From: Caedimonas sp.
GTDB lineage: Bacteria > Pseudomonadota > Alphaproteobacteria > Caedimonadales > Caedimonadaceae
DNA length: 64,000 nt
NCBI GenBank assembly: GCA_016794245.1
Contig: JAEUKR010000039.1
Coordinates: 99,005 to 163,004, forward strand
Direction of reading: 5' to 3'
Shown: positions 1 to 9,205 of the stretch, piece after piece
Layout of the letters: each line of letters begins with the position of its first letter
Position numbering within the stretch: the stretch's first letter is position 1
Made by a program: the position numbers and the translations under genes
Notes under the pieces: model-generated
Databases searched by the model: none
What the model was told of the DNA's origin: nothing
Seen by the model: only the letters and a program-made list of their open reading frames with translations

Positions 1-523
1 CAAGAAGAACGGTTACGGCAAGAAGAAGTGTAGAAATTCCTGTGGGCGGGAGAGAAAGGCGCCATTTTTCCAACAAGAAAAAGAGATAATGAAGCGAAAT
101 AATTCCCGTGGCGCCGCCTGATAAAGCTTTAGCAGGAAAGAAATAAGTCGCCAGGCAACTTACAGCCCATTGCGCCCAAGGGGTAAACAGAAGCCCGCGC
201 ATGAGAGAACGATGCGCTTTTTGAAAAAAAGCGAACAATCCATTGATAAACAGGGCAAAAATTGCAAATAAGCTTGCTTTTCCGAAAAACTGCACGATGA
301 TATCGGCGCAAATAGCCCCCCAATGCCCTCCCAGGTTTTGAACAGGCCCGTCAACGATTGTGTTCCATGAGGGGTCCGAACGATCATACGTTAAGAAACT
401 GATGAAAAGGAAGATTGCAAAAAAAACAAGCAATACCCCATAAGCTTGGCGGACATAATGGATAAGGATTTTTCGTGTCATCCGGATAGAGTGGGAGTAA
501 TGACTTTTCGCCGCAAGTTCCAT
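1..523 (-). CDS. ftsK: DNA translocase FtsK, N-terminal membrane part (partial, runs off the left edge)
   Basis: The minus strand is open from an ATG at 523 to the window edge, about 174 codons. FtsK is the septal DNA pump that helps segregate and resolve chromosomes at division. The visible part is the FtsK 4TM domain: a short basic N-terminus, a hydrophobic segment at about residues 28-44, then the family hallmark YDRSDPSWN at residues 46-54, GGHWGA shortly after, and further hydrophobic segments. A purine-rich stretch (GAGAGGT) lies about 14 bases before the ATG. The motor domain would lie outside the window. An in-frame ATG at codon 14 is an alternative start. It is divergent from the following FadN-type gene. 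Identification rests on the 4TM domain only. Confidence 0.82.
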   Translation of the reverse strand, partial: MELAAKSHYSHSIRMTRKILIHYVRQAYGVLLVFFAIFLFISFLTYDRSDPSWNTIVDGPVQNLGGHWGAICADIIVQFFGKASLFAIFALFINGLFAFFQKAHRSLMRGLLFTPWAQWAVSCLATYFFPAKALSGGATGIISLHYLFFLLEKWRLSLPPTGISTLLLAVTVLL

Positions 524-941
524 AGTCTTGATTTTTTTACCTCTCTTTCGCGAATCCTAACCGAACTTAAAGGCAAACGCCAGGCAAATTTGTTGCACCA
601 CTGTTTATCTAGGATCATTTATTGACTTGAGAAGGTTTTGGTCAATGATCATTATGAGAGATGATCAGAAGAAAAACCTTGAGGATATCGAGAAATACCG
701 GAAAGATTATATATCCTGCTGCTATTCCGTTTGCAGGATCGAATATCAAGGCGATTTTAACTATGCGCCTGAGAATGTTAACCGTATAAAAAAAGAAGTT
801 CCTTTGGGTGCCACCGGAGCGCGTATCACGGGCAAGACGGCGGCTCTTCTCAGGCGGGAAGAAAAAAATATGCCCTCACCGCACAATGCATTGGTGGAGG
901 GCAGGGCAGGGCATCGCAACCCTTTTGGAGGCTGTACAATA
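524..941. other. Long leader between ftsK and the FadN-type gene
   Basis: This 418-base stretch separates the divergent ftsK and FadN-type genes. The FadN reading frame stays open back to 627, adding 105 codons with no recognisable domain, Cys/Arg-rich and poorly protein-like. A Shine-Dalgarno-like GGAG at 927-930 supports initiation at 942 instead. The upstream open frame is probably chance or part of an untranslated leader. I see no repeat copy here. Confidence 0.5.
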
Positions 942-3317
942 ATGACATTTGATACATTTGAGATTAGGCGCGTTGCCGTCATCGGGGCTGGCGTGATGGG
1001 GGGCGGTATCGCGGCGCATGTGGCAAATGCTGGCGTTCCTGTCCTTTTGCTTGATATGCCCCAACCAGGATGGGGGAAGAAAAATTCGTTGGCGGAAGAC
1101 GCCATTAAGCGGATGCTTAAAACGGATCCCGCACCCTTTATGTCTCTTGCAGCGGCGGAATTGATTACGCCTGGAAATCTTGAGGATGATCTTGAAAAAG
1201 TGAAAGGGTGTGACTGGGTTATTGAAGCTGTTGTCGAGAAGCTGGACATCAAACAGCATCTTTATGCGAGACTTGAAAACGTGATCAGCCCCACAACGCT
1301 TGTTTCTTCAAATACATCGACTATTCCCCTTCATAAATTGGTTGAAGGAAGATCGAGGGATTTTCAAAAAAATTTCGCCGTTACGCATTTTTTTAATCCG
1401 CCCCGCTATATGCGTCTTGTGGAATTGGCAAGAGGGTCAGAGACGTCTCAGGAATCCATCGACGCTCTGCAAAACTTTTGTGATGTCAAGCTGGGCAAAG
1501 GGGTTGTTTTATGCCATGACACGCCAGGATTTATCGGAAATCGGATCGGGATGTTCTGGTTACAGACCGCCATGCTCGAAGCTATCGATATGGGGGTATC
1601 CGTCGAAGAAGCGGATGCGCTCTTTGGTCGTCCGATGGGCATTCCCAAAACAGGCGTTTTTGGGCTGATGGATTTGGTGGGATTGGATCTGATCCCCTTG
1701 ATTGGCCGCAGTATGACAGCGACATTACCGCCGCAAGATCCTTATTATCGACGCTATCGTGAGCCTGATATTCTTAAAAAGATGATCGCGGCAGGGTATA
1801 CGGGACGAAAAGGGAAGGGGGGATTTTATCGCTTCAAGCCAGAAAGCGGGACTAAAATTAAAGAGTCGATTAACCTGCAAACAGGGGAATATCATCCTTC
1901 TTGCCCCCTGAAATTACCCGCATTCCATCCATTGCACGCATTATCCGTATCCGGCACGCAAGACACGTTAAGGGCGCTTTTGACTTTTCCTGATCGTTCT
2001 GGTCAATATGCCTGGAAAGTTTTGTCGGAAGTTCTTGTCTATGCGGCGTCTTTAACGCCTGAAATATCTGACCATATTGTTGGTGTAGATAGGGCGATGA
2101 AGCTTGGGTACAACTGGCAATATGGTCCTTTCGAGCTGATTGACCAGATGGGCGCGAGGTGGTTTGCGGACAAGTTAAGAGAAGAGGGCAGGCTCGTCCC
2201 TTCTCTTTTGGCAACGGTGGGGGACGGGGGCCAGGGAAGCGGCGCTTTTTACCGCGTGCAAGAGGGTCGCCTGCAATACTTTACGTTCGAGGGAACTTAT
2301 GAGGATGTGCCGCGCCGCCCTGGGCAGTTGTTGCTTTCAGATATTAAGCAGCGATCAAAGCCTGTCGCTAAAAATGATTCGGCGAGCCTGTGGGATATCG
2401 GCGATCAGGTTGCCTGTCTTGAATTTCATAGCAAGATGAACACGATCGACGCAGGCATTATGGCCATGATTCGACAGTCTATGGAAATTGTCGGTAGAGA
2501 GTTCAAAGCCCTTGTCATTTATAACGAAGGAACGAACTTTTCAGCAGGCGCAAACATTGAAACCTTCCTCGTCGCTGCAAGGGCGGCTCGGTGGTCTCTG
2601 ATTGAAGACATGATTACGGAAGGGCAGAAAACTTATCAAGCCTTGAAATATGCCCCTTTCCCTGTCGTAAGCGCCCCTTCAGGGATGGCTCTTGGCGGCG
2701 GGTGCGAGATCCTTCTGCATAGCTCAGCCATTCAAGCCCATGCCGAAAGCTATATTGGACTTGTTGAGGCGGGAGTGGGGCTTGTCCCCGCCTGGGGAGG
2801 CTGCAAAGAGATGCTGACACGCTGGATGAACGCTTATCAGCATCCGGGGAGCGCGTTGGTCGCCATTGGTAAGGTGTTTGAGATGATTGGCACAGCCAAA
2901 GCGGCAAAATCGGCCGCTGAGGCGAAAGAGCTTCTGTATCTGGGGGCAGGGGACGGGATCACCATGAATCGCGATCGGTTGCTGGCGGATGCGAAAGCAA
3001 AGGCGCTTTCTCTGGCGAAAGATTATAAGCCGCCTGAGCCTCAGGAACTCTCCCTCCCCGGAAAAACGACGCGGGAGGCGCTTTCTCTAGCGGTTAAGGC
3101 GTTGATCAAAGCCGGTAAAGCGTCTCCTTATGATGAAGAAGTGTCAAGAAAACTGGCGTTTATCCTGACAGGAGGCGATACGAACATGACGGATAAACAA
3201 ACCGAGGATCACCTCTATAAGCTTGAACGCGACGCCTTCATGCTGTTGATCAAAAATCCCGAAACGTTGGCACGCATTGAATATATGCTGGAAGCGGGCA
3301 AGCCTCTAAGAAATTAG
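942..3317 (+). CDS. 3-hydroxyacyl-CoA dehydrogenase / enoyl-CoA hydratase fusion (FadN type)
   Basis: This 791-residue enzyme would carry out the hydration and NAD-dependent dehydrogenation steps of fatty-acid beta-oxidation in the cytoplasm. The N-terminal dehydrogenase domain starts with the dinucleotide motif GAGVMGGG at residues 15-22, followed by the second 3HCDH domain. The crotonase domain is C-terminal, with the oxyanion-hole region FSAGAN, then GGGCE and VEAGVGLVP carrying the expected glutamates. Dehydrogenase first and hydratase second is the FadN order, the reverse of E. coli FadB. The start at 942 follows GGAG and places the NAD motif at the usual distance; the frame is open further upstream. 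No thiolase partner gene is in the window. Confidence 0.88.
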   Translation: MTFDTFEIRRVAVIGAGVMGGGIAAHVANAGVPVLLLDMPQPGWGKKNSLAEDAIKRMLKTDPAPFMSLAAAELITPGNLEDDLEKVKGCDWVIEAVVEKLDIKQHLYARLENVISPTTLVSSNTSTIPLHKLVEGRSRDFQKNFAVTHFFNPPRYMRLVELARGSETSQESIDALQNFCDVKLGKGVVLCHDTPGFIGNRIGMFWLQTAMLEAIDMGVSVEEADALFGRPMGIPKTGVFGLMDLVGLDLIPLIGRSMTATLPPQDPYYRRYREPDILKKMIAAGYTGRKGKGGFYRFKPESGTKIKESINLQTGEYHPSCPLKLPAFHPLHALSVSGTQDTLRALLTFPDRSGQYAWKVLSEVLVYAASLTPEISDHIVGVDRAMKLGYNWQYGPFELIDQMGARWFADKLREEGRLVPSLLATVGDGGQGSGAFYRVQEGRLQYFTFEGTYEDVPRRPGQLLLSDIKQRSKPVAKNDSASLWDIGDQVACLEFHSKMNTIDAGIMAMIRQSMEIVGREFKALVIYNEGTNFSAGANIETFLVAARAARWSLIEDMITEGQKTYQALKYAPFPVVSAPSGMALGGGCEILLHSSAIQAHAESYIGLVEAGVGLVPAWGGCKEMLTRWMNAYQHPGSALVAIGKVFEMIGTAKAAKSAAEAKELLYLGAGDGITMNRDRLLADAKAKALSLAKDYKPPEPQELSLPGKTTREALSLAVKALIKAGKASPYDEEVSRKLAFILTGGDTNMTDKQTEDHLYKLERDAFMLLIKNPETLARIEYMLEAGKPLRN

Positions 3318-3380
3318 CGCCTTAGCAGTCTATAAAGTCCCTCTTCGAGATATAAACGGATTTATTTCTGGATCAGTTTT

Positions 3381-3650
3381 ATACCCTTCGCCTTTCAAAA
3401 ACCGGGGGCGTTGGACGTCGGGCTTCGTCCTGCTCACGTCCTTAGACTTTTTGCCTGGACTAAATCTGGCAGGTGCTTTTGTCGTTAAAAGCTCACTCGA
3501 AATCCTCACGTACTCTACGTACGCTGCGGTTTCTCGGTCACTTTTGCCTAAAAATCCCCGCGCCATCTTTGGCCATGCAAGAAGTCTTATGTACGCTGCG
3601 CGGGACTCACCGCTCGTCCGCCTACCCGGATTTCGAAATCCTTTGGGTAT
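3381..3650 (+). repeat. Type A repeat interrupted by a nested type B repeat
   Basis: The outer element begins ATACCCTTCGCCTTTCAAAA at 3381 and ends ATCCTTTGGGTAT at 3650, a pair of imperfect inverted ends. Its middle is split by a separate repeat at 3445-3586. Removing that insert and one TTA restores a normal type A core (CTCACGTC...GTACGCTGCGCGGGA). It fills most of the gap between the FadN-type gene and the next lipoprotein gene. Confidence 0.85.
3445..3586 (+). mobile_element. Type B repeat inserted inside a type A copy, with TTA flanks
   Basis: This 142-base element has inverted ends (GACTTTTTGC and GCAAGAAGTC) and is flanked on both sides by TTA (3442-3444 and 3587-3589). It interrupts a type A element at a position that is continuous in other type A copies, so it arrived by insertion with a short target duplication. 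It is too small to encode a transposase, so any mobility must be driven in trans. Confidence 0.75.
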
Positions 3651-3835
3651 ATTAAAAATAGTTACGCAGATTTGGGAATATCCTTCGCTTTTCAGGAAGA
3701 GGAGGGGTAAAGATTGTGTTTTTTAACAATTCTTCAACCTTACCATAAATTTAAATAATTCCAACCCCTTGAAAGAACATCCTCTTTTGCTCATAATCTC
3801 CATAGGATAACTTGAAAAAAGAAAGGGAGTAAGCC

Positions 3836-4417
3836 ATGACAAAATATCCGTCGATAATGAAAATCGTGAGCAGTGTATTTGTGCTCCACGCGATGACGGC
3901 CTGTTCAGAAAAGGCTTTGGAAACGCCTGGCATCAATTATGCCAAAAGCGGTCCCCTCATGTTAAATGTAGAAACAGTTCAGGTTGTCTCAATCCCCGAC
4001 ACGCATCCCTCCAAAAACAGGCACGCCCAGGAAGAGGCCAAACTTTTGCGTGCCGAGATCGAGAGGTGGGCACATAGCCGGTTCAGCGCCCAGGGAGGAG
4101 AAGATCGTGCCATGATCACCATTAATAAGGCAACACTTAGAGTGCTTAAAGACTCTAAAGAAAGGGAAGTCTCAAGAGTCAGTCGCGACTTTTACGAAGG
4201 AAAAGTTGACATAAAATTCGATATCCTGGACAGTCGTGGTTTTGTCAAAGGATCCGTTTCTTCTTCGATTGATCAGACAGTGGGAATTCCTGAAACATAC
4301 ACCGTTCATGAAAGAGAAGCCCAAATCAAGCGATTGCGGGAAGAATTGGTCAATGCAACCGATAACAAAATTGTCAAGGAGATTTCTCAAAATTTGATCC
4401 TGTATATGGTTCAGTAG
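3836..4417 (+). CDS. Putative lipoprotein, conserved in alphaproteobacteria
   Basis: The 193-residue product has a lipoprotein signal peptide ending in MTAC, with the lipidated cysteine at residue 23, so it should be anchored in a membrane facing the periplasm. A Shine-Dalgarno sequence (AAAGGGAG) lies upstream of the ATG; codon 8 (ATG at 3857) is an alternative start with a tighter signal peptide. The middle contains an RWAHSRF segment followed by MITINKATL, a pattern I associate with a conserved alphaproteobacterial family of unknown role, but this is from memory. No catalytic motif is visible. It converges on hldE with only 2 bases between stop codons, and no hairpin terminator is seen. 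Confidence 0.75.
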   Translation: MTKYPSIMKIVSSVFVLHAMTACSEKALETPGINYAKSGPLMLNVETVQVVSIPDTHPSKNRHAQEEAKLLRAEIERWAHSRFSAQGGEDRAMITINKATLRVLKDSKEREVSRVSRDFYEGKVDIKFDILDSRGFVKGSVSSSIDQTVGIPETYTVHEREAQIKRLREELVNATDNKIVKEISQNLILYMVQ

Positions 4418-4419
4418 TT

Positions 4420-5871
4420 CTATTTCATGCGTTGAATTGTACGGGTCGTGCTTTGCTCAGGAACAAGCTTTGCCAAAATAACTTGTCCTCCCCAACTGGT
4501 AACTTCTTGAGCGCCAACAACTTCCTCAAGCGTATAGTCGGCGCCTTTAACAAGAATGTCGGGACGTAACTGTTGAATAAGCGAAAGAGGTGTGTCTTCC
4601 TCAAAAATAACGATCATGTCAACAGACTCAAGAGAGGCTAAAACGATTGAACGCGCTTCCTGATTTTGAACCGGACGCCCCAATCCTTTCAGGCGCTTGA
4701 TGGATTGATCGCTGTTGAGTCCTACGACAAGGCGGTCGCATGCCGCTTTTGCCTGAGTCAGCAAGGAAATGTGCCCAGGATGTAAGAGATCAAAACAGCC
4801 GTTGGTGAACCCCACCTTTGCGCCACGCCTTTTCCAGGTGATGACTTGCTCTACCGCATCAGAAAGAAACTGGATTTTCTCAAAGGTTTCATGGTGTGAA
4901 TGTAGCGATAATTTTTCTCGTATTTCTTTGAGAGAGGTCGTTGCGGTTCCTGCCTTGCCGACCACAATGCCCGCCGCCGTATTGGCGAGCCGCGCTGCCT
5001 GCAATGCGGGAATTTTTGCCGCATAAGCGGCTGAAAACAAGGCAATCACGGTATCTCCCGCCCCTGAAACATCGAACACGTCCAAAGCCTGGGTTGGGAT
5101 ATGTTCAGCCATGCCGTGACGATCAACCAGGGTCATTCCTTGCTCGCTTCGTGTGACGAGCATCATCTCAATTTGGCAATTTTGCAGAAGGTCACGAGCC
5201 GCTTGAACGATGTCGTCATTTGTTTTCAGGTCTTTTCCACAAGCCTGGCTCAGTTCTTTAAGATTGGGCGTTAGAATTGTCGCTCCCTGATAAAGGGTAT
5301 AGTCATGCCCTTTAGGATCAATAATAACGGGTTTATGATGAGTTTGTGCTTCCTTGATAAAAGCACGCGTCAAATCGTGATCGAAAATGCCTTTACCATA
5401 ATCTGAAAGAATGATGACATCAATTTCATCGAGGGCTTTTTTAAAAAGTTCGCTCAAATTATCCTTGATCTCAGACGAGAGAGGATGTGTCGTTTCATGA
5501 TCGGTGCGCAATAATTGCTGATGATGGGCGATATAGCGCGTTTTCGTCGTTGTTGTCCGACTGGGGTCTTTGAGGATAAAAGATTTCGTTTCAGGCAAAT
5601 CCAGAAGAAGACGTTCTATGATTTCTCCTTCCTGATCATGGCCGACAACAGAAAGAAAAACGGTTTTGGCAGTAAGACGGTCAAGATTGCGTACGACATT
5701 TCCAGAGCCACCCAATACGCGTATTTGTTGAGCCTTGTGAAAGACGGGGACAGGGGCTTCGGGCGAAATGCGATCAACGTTTCCATAGACAAAGTAATCG
5801 AGCATAACATCCCCTATACATAAAAGGGAGGCATGAGGAATGCGTTCAAGCAGAGATTCAAGGGATTGCAT
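4420..5871 (-). CDS. hldE: Bifunctional heptose 7-phosphate kinase / heptose 1-phosphate adenylyltransferase HldE
   Basis: HldE catalyses two steps of ADP-heptose synthesis for the LPS inner core: phosphorylation at C1 and, after GmhB acts, adenylyl transfer. The N-terminal ribokinase-type domain shows GDVMLDYF near residue 20 and the PfkB catalytic motif DVSGAGDTVI near 265. The C-terminal nucleotidyltransferase domain shows GFTNGCFDLLHPGH near 350, with the HxGH signature. The 483-residue length matches full fusion enzymes. I chose the ATG at 5871, preceded by AGGAAAAGAGAGA; the frame is open 10 codons further upstream. It lies downstream of gmhA on the same strand, probably co-transcribed; gmhB lies at 9.2 kb. 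Confidence 0.95.
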   Translation of the reverse strand: MQSLESLLERIPHASLLCIGDVMLDYFVYGNVDRISPEAPVPVFHKAQQIRVLGGSGNVVRNLDRLTAKTVFLSVVGHDQEGEIIERLLLDLPETKSFILKDPSRTTTTKTRYIAHHQQLLRTDHETTHPLSSEIKDNLSELFKKALDEIDVIILSDYGKGIFDHDLTRAFIKEAQTHHKPVIIDPKGHDYTLYQGATILTPNLKELSQACGKDLKTNDDIVQAARDLLQNCQIEMMLVTRSEQGMTLVDRHGMAEHIPTQALDVFDVSGAGDTVIALFSAAYAAKIPALQAARLANTAAGIVVGKAGTATTSLKEIREKLSLHSHHETFEKIQFLSDAVEQVITWKRRGAKVGFTNGCFDLLHPGHISLLTQAKAACDRLVVGLNSDQSIKRLKGLGRPVQNQEARSIVLASLESVDMIVIFEEDTPLSLIQQLRPDILVKGADYTLEEVVGAQEVTSWGGQVILAKLVPEQSTTRTIQRMK

Positions 5872-5936
5872 ATTCTCTCTTTTCCTTAAAGTACGGGACA
5901 ACAGTCGGAAGGAGGGGCCGGCAGTCTCGGACGTTT

Positions 5937-6551
5937 CTAGACAAGCCCTAATTCAATTTCCAAAGCGCCGCAGAGCATTTGTCCCAGGGTAATGTGCATT
6001 TCTTGAATACGGCTGGTTGTCATGGAGGGAACAACAAGCAAAAGGTCAGCCACTCCCGGAAGATGACCCCCCGTCCCTCCTGTAAAACCAACCGTATGAA
6101 GCCCCTTCGCCCGTCCCACCTTGAAACCTTCAAGAATATTCGGACTTTTGCCAGAGGTGGTGAGGCCAATCGCAACGTCTCCCGCTTTTCCCAAAGCCTC
6201 AATCTGGCGCGCAAAAAGATGTTCAAAGCCCAGATCATTGCCAATAGCCGTTAAGGCCGAGGTATCCGTGGTGAGGGCAAGAGCGGGGATAGCGGCTCGG
6301 TTTTTGATAAAGCGCACCGTCAATTCAGTCGCCAGATGTTGGGCGTCGGCCGCACTGCCGCCGTTGCCAAAAAACAGGATTTTTCCTCCTTTTTCAAGAC
6401 TGTCTCGGCACAAGGCGACCAATTTCAGGAAAGGGTCATGAAGGGCATGTGGTGTCGCCTTTGCCACCTCCTGATGCTCGTGGAACTGTTCACGAAAATA
6501 AGAAGAAAGATCAAAGGTCTTGAAAGAGGAAGAAGATGTAAAAGACGGCAT
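5937..6551 (-). CDS. gmhA: Sedoheptulose 7-phosphate isomerase GmhA
   Basis: GmhA converts sedoheptulose 7-phosphate to D-glycero-D-manno-heptose 7-phosphate, the first committed step of LPS heptose synthesis. The 204-residue protein is a SIS-domain isomerase: ILFFGNGGSAADAQHLATEL, then IGLTTSGKSPNI, then a histidine near the end in EMHITLGQ, all as expected for GmhA. The N-terminus carries a serine-rich extension of about 15 residues, so the start could be internal. It sits 65 bases upstream of hldE on the same strand, matching their consecutive roles. Confidence 0.93.
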   Translation of the reverse strand: MPSFTSSSSFKTFDLSSYFREQFHEHQEVAKATPHALHDPFLKLVALCRDSLEKGGKILFFGNGGSAADAQHLATELTVRFIKNRAAIPALALTTDTSALTAIGNDLGFEHLFARQIEALGKAGDVAIGLTTSGKSPNILEGFKVGRAKGLHTVGFTGGTGGHLPGVADLLLVVPSMTTSRIQEMHITLGQMLCGALEIELGLV

Positions 6552-6583
6552 ATTGTACTTCTTATACTTCTTGATATAGAACT

Positions 6584-7294
6584 CTAAAATTCAATGGAAA
6601 TATCTGTGGCGCCTGTTATCGCAGGACGAGGGGGCGTTTCAAAGGTTATTTTCTCACCTGGAAAAATGCGTGTTTCCGCAAGGCGATAAGTCCATGCTTC
6701 CAAGACGCAGAGCGAATCCGCCTGCGAGGGATGTCCCAAAAGCTTTCCTTTTACGCGACGCATCAGACTATGCAGGCGTGAAATGGGACCCGCATATTTG
6801 CAATCGCCTTGCGCAATGATTTCAAACGCGGGAACAGGACGAACTTCTCCTGCTTCATTAGAAATATCACCCTTGAGCGCATAGGCTGCGCCATTAATCT
6901 GCTCGATCTGAAGAGGAACCACATTTTCCAGTACCAGACCTTTATAAGGGTAATGAATGGGGACTTTAAGGGCGGTAAAAATTTTTTCCGCTTTTGGCCA
7001 TTCCGCGACAATCGGGCCGCGCGCAATATAGAGAGCAAGGGCGGCTGTCACCAGTCCTCCTGTCCAAAGACCCCATGAAAATCCTTTCGGGTCTCGAATT
7101 TCAGCCGTATAGCCCGGATCGAAGGTGGCTGGTTTTGGCGGTATGATAGCAATCGTTTCCTCGATTTTATGTTGTCGCCATGAGTATCCGCAGGCAACGC
7201 ATCGTACGCGGCGACCTTCGACACCAAGGTCATCTTTTTCAATCAAATAGCGCTTTTGACAGGCTTTACAAGTTACAATCATCGACCAAATCAT
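6584..7294 (-). CDS. Zinc-ribbon (MJ0042-type) membrane protein, DUF3426-like
   Basis: The 236-residue product starts with a small zinc ribbon of two CxxC knuckles (CKAC and CVAC) typical of the MJ0042 motif. A proline-rich linker follows, then one membrane segment around residues 75-95 (LVTAALALYIA) and a C-terminal domain of the DUF3426 kind. Its role is unknown. The usual family start, MIVTC, corresponds to an internal ATG at 7282, four codons in; either is possible. It is divergent from ftsE, an arrangement common in alphaproteobacteria, and lies upstream of gmhA on the same strand. Confidence 0.8.
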   Translation of the reverse strand: MIWSMIVTCKACQKRYLIEKDDLGVEGRRVRCVACGYSWRQHKIEETIAIIPPKPATFDPGYTAEIRDPKGFSWGLWTGGLVTAALALYIARGPIVAEWPKAEKIFTALKVPIHYPYKGLVLENVVPLQIEQINGAAYALKGDISNEAGEVRPVPAFEIIAQGDCKYAGPISRLHSLMRRVKGKLLGHPSQADSLCVLEAWTYRLAETRIFPGEKITFETPPRPAITGATDISIEF

Positions 7295-7305
7295 ACTTTA
7301 TTTCC

Positions 7306-7439
7306 ATACCCTTCACTTTTCAAACTGTAAGGGTACCGGAGGTCACGGTTCATTCTGCTTACGCACTGTACCGGATATGTACTGTGTGAGACGCAGCATT
7401 CGATCCGCCACCCTTCACATCTTGACATCTTTTAGGTAC
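7306..7439 (+). repeat. Type A repeat
   Basis: A diverged copy starting ATACCCTTCACTTTTCAAAC and ending TCTTTTAGGTAC. The core retains GGAGGTCACGGTTCATTCTG and GATCCGCC. It lies between the divergent zinc-ribbon and ftsE genes, and the AT-rich remainder up to 7609 forms the ftsE leader. Confidence 0.65.
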
Positions 7440-7609
7440 ACCTTTCCTTATAAAATTTCCTTCTCAAAAACGCAAGGTCTAACAAACTGTTGCACGATTG
7501 ATTGCCTTAAATGAAATTAATGACTTGAGATTTTTTTTGGTTTCCTGAACTATGGAATCAACGCTAAAGTCTGAAAAGGCTGAGGGGAGGAGGCAGAGAT
7601 AAAAAGAAA

Positions 7610-8314
7610 ATGCAACAGAAGATTGTCCAATTTGAGAGAGTCAGTCTCAGCTATAGTGAAGGAAAAAATGTTTTGCATGATATTTCCTTCAGTCTTGCAA
7701 AAGGCTCGTTTCATTACCTGATGGGGCCGAGTGGTGCTGGAAAATCCACCCTGATCAAGCTTATGTATCTGGGGTTCAGAGGATATCGGGGGGCTATTCG
7801 TGTTTTTGGTCGTGATCTGGTCAATATCCATGGCGACGATGTTGCAGCGTATCGGCGACAGATAGGCGTCGTTTTTCAGGATTTTCATTTACTGAATCAT
7901 CTCTGCGTTCTTGATAATATCGCTCTTCCTTTAAGACTGAAGGGAGAGAGCTGGCTTGAGGCGCGGGCGAAAGGACTTGAACTTCTCAATTGGATCGGGC
8001 TGAAGGGATTTGCAAATGCCGTGCCGCAGAATCTCTCAGGCGGGCAAAAGCAAAGATTGGCAATCGGTCGCGCGGTGATTAATCGTCCCTCTCTCCTGAT
8101 TGCGGACGAGCCTACAGGTAATGTCGACGATGAAAACGCTGTGAAACTTCTTTATCTTTTTACAGAACTCAACAAAAGAGGCACGACGGTTATTTTTGCG
8201 ACGCATAATCGGGATTTGGCGCTTGAATTTCCTCAGCCCGCTCTTTATCTCGAACATGGCGAATTACATATGATTTTCCCTTGTCATGAGAGGAAAATGT
8301 CAAGTTATGCCTAA
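7610..8314 (+). CDS. ftsE: Cell-division ATP-binding protein FtsE
   Basis: FtsE is the ABC ATPase that pairs with FtsX at the division site to regulate periplasmic murein hydrolases. The 234-residue protein shows Walker A GPSGAGKST near residue 40, the Q-loop in GVVFQDF, the ABC signature LSGGQKQR and Walker B LLIADEPTGNVDDE, followed by the switch histidine in ATHNRD. A purine-rich GGGGAGGAGG precedes the ATG but at about 17 bases, longer than usual. The 3' end overlaps ftsX by 8 bases, so the two are translationally coupled. The last 15 or so residues extend beyond the usual FtsE end. Confidence 0.95.
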   Translation: MQQKIVQFERVSLSYSEGKNVLHDISFSLAKGSFHYLMGPSGAGKSTLIKLMYLGFRGYRGAIRVFGRDLVNIHGDDVAAYRRQIGVVFQDFHLLNHLCVLDNIALPLRLKGESWLEARAKGLELLNWIGLKGFANAVPQNLSGGQKQRLAIGRAVINRPSLLIADEPTGNVDDENAVKLLYLFTELNKRGTTVIFATHNRDLALEFPQPALYLEHGELHMIFPCHERKMSSYA

Positions 8315-9200
8315 ATTTTCTCAAATTGAAATCCCTTTGGAACAAAACAACTCTCGTCGCCTGATTCCCTGGATTATTGCGCTTATGGTTTATCTGGGTA
8401 CGCTTGCTTTAACAGGGGCTGTGCTGCTGCATCGCCTCATTGAAAGCGGTCAAAGGGACTTTAAAAATGGTTTTATCGTTGAACTTCAGGCAAAAGATGA
8501 CCACCTTGGGCAAACGTCCCTGCAAGATATTGAGAAGCAGGGTAAACTTCTGCATACGCTTCGTTCTCTGCCGGGCGTTGCGAGGGCGGAAGTTTTTGCC
8601 TCAGATCCTTCTTCTTCCGCTGTTGACGTCCAGAAGCCTCTTTCTCAAAAAAACGCAAGATCTCATCCTGTCGTCATTGATGTCACGCTTTCAGACGATG
8701 CAAGGGTTGATATCTCGACGCTTGAGCTTGAACTTCGCTCTCTTTTCTCAGGCGTCTCGCTTAAAGATCATCAGGCGTGGCGGAAAACACTTTTAGAAAT
8801 GGGGCATTCTCTTCTGGGGATAAGCCTGATCGTCGCGTGCGCGATCGGTTTTGCTTCGGTGGTCACGATCGCCTTTGTCACACATTCCGGCCTCATTATT
8901 CATGAAAAAGTCATTCAGATTTTACGTCTTATTGGGGCGGAAGATCGCTTTATCGCCAGGCAATTTCAGGCGCATTCCCTGAAGATGGCTTTAAAAGGAG
9001 GCGTGGCGGGCGCGTTTCTGTCTGGGGTGACCTATTTTGTCATGAAACATAGATTACAAAGGTTAAACCTGGATTTTTTCCCCGCGCGTCAGGATGAGAC
9101 GGAATTGTGGTTCGTGATTTTCTTTACGCCGCTGTTTATGATGGCGATCGTTATGTTCTCAGCCCGCATGACGGTGCTGTTCTCGATGCAAGAGGAATAA
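8307..9200 (+). CDS. ftsX: Cell-division protein FtsX
   Basis: FtsX is the integral membrane partner of FtsE. The product has one N-terminal membrane segment (IIALMVYLGTLALTGAVLL), a roughly 120-residue periplasmic domain, then three more membrane segments including ISLIVACAIGFASVVTIAFV and FFTPLFMMAIVMF, the normal FtsX topology. I chose the ATG at 8307, which overlaps the ftsE stop (ATGCCTAA); the frame is also open from an ATG at 8286. About 297 residues. It is followed after 5 bases by gmhB. Confidence 0.9.
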   Translation: MPKFSQIEIPLEQNNSRRLIPWIIALMVYLGTLALTGAVLLHRLIESGQRDFKNGFIVELQAKDDHLGQTSLQDIEKQGKLLHTLRSLPGVARAEVFASDPSSSAVDVQKPLSQKNARSHPVVIDVTLSDDARVDISTLELELRSLFSGVSLKDHQAWRKTLLEMGHSLLGISLIVACAIGFASVVTIAFVTHSGLIIHEKVIQILRLIGAEDRFIARQFQAHSLKMALKGGVAGAFLSGVTYFVMKHRLQRLNLDFFPARQDETELWFVIFFTPLFMMAIVMFSARMTVLFSMQEE

Positions 9201-9205
9201 ATGAG

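Noticed and set aside
627..941. N-terminal extension of the FadN-type frame (105 codons)
   Set aside because: It has no family similarity I can see, and a ribosome site directly before 942 together with the normal position of the NAD-binding motif supports the shorter start.
3451..3726. Two overlapping plus-strand ORFs between the FadN-type and lipoprotein genes
   Set aside because: They are translations of the nested repeats; the type A and B elements tend to be open in several frames.
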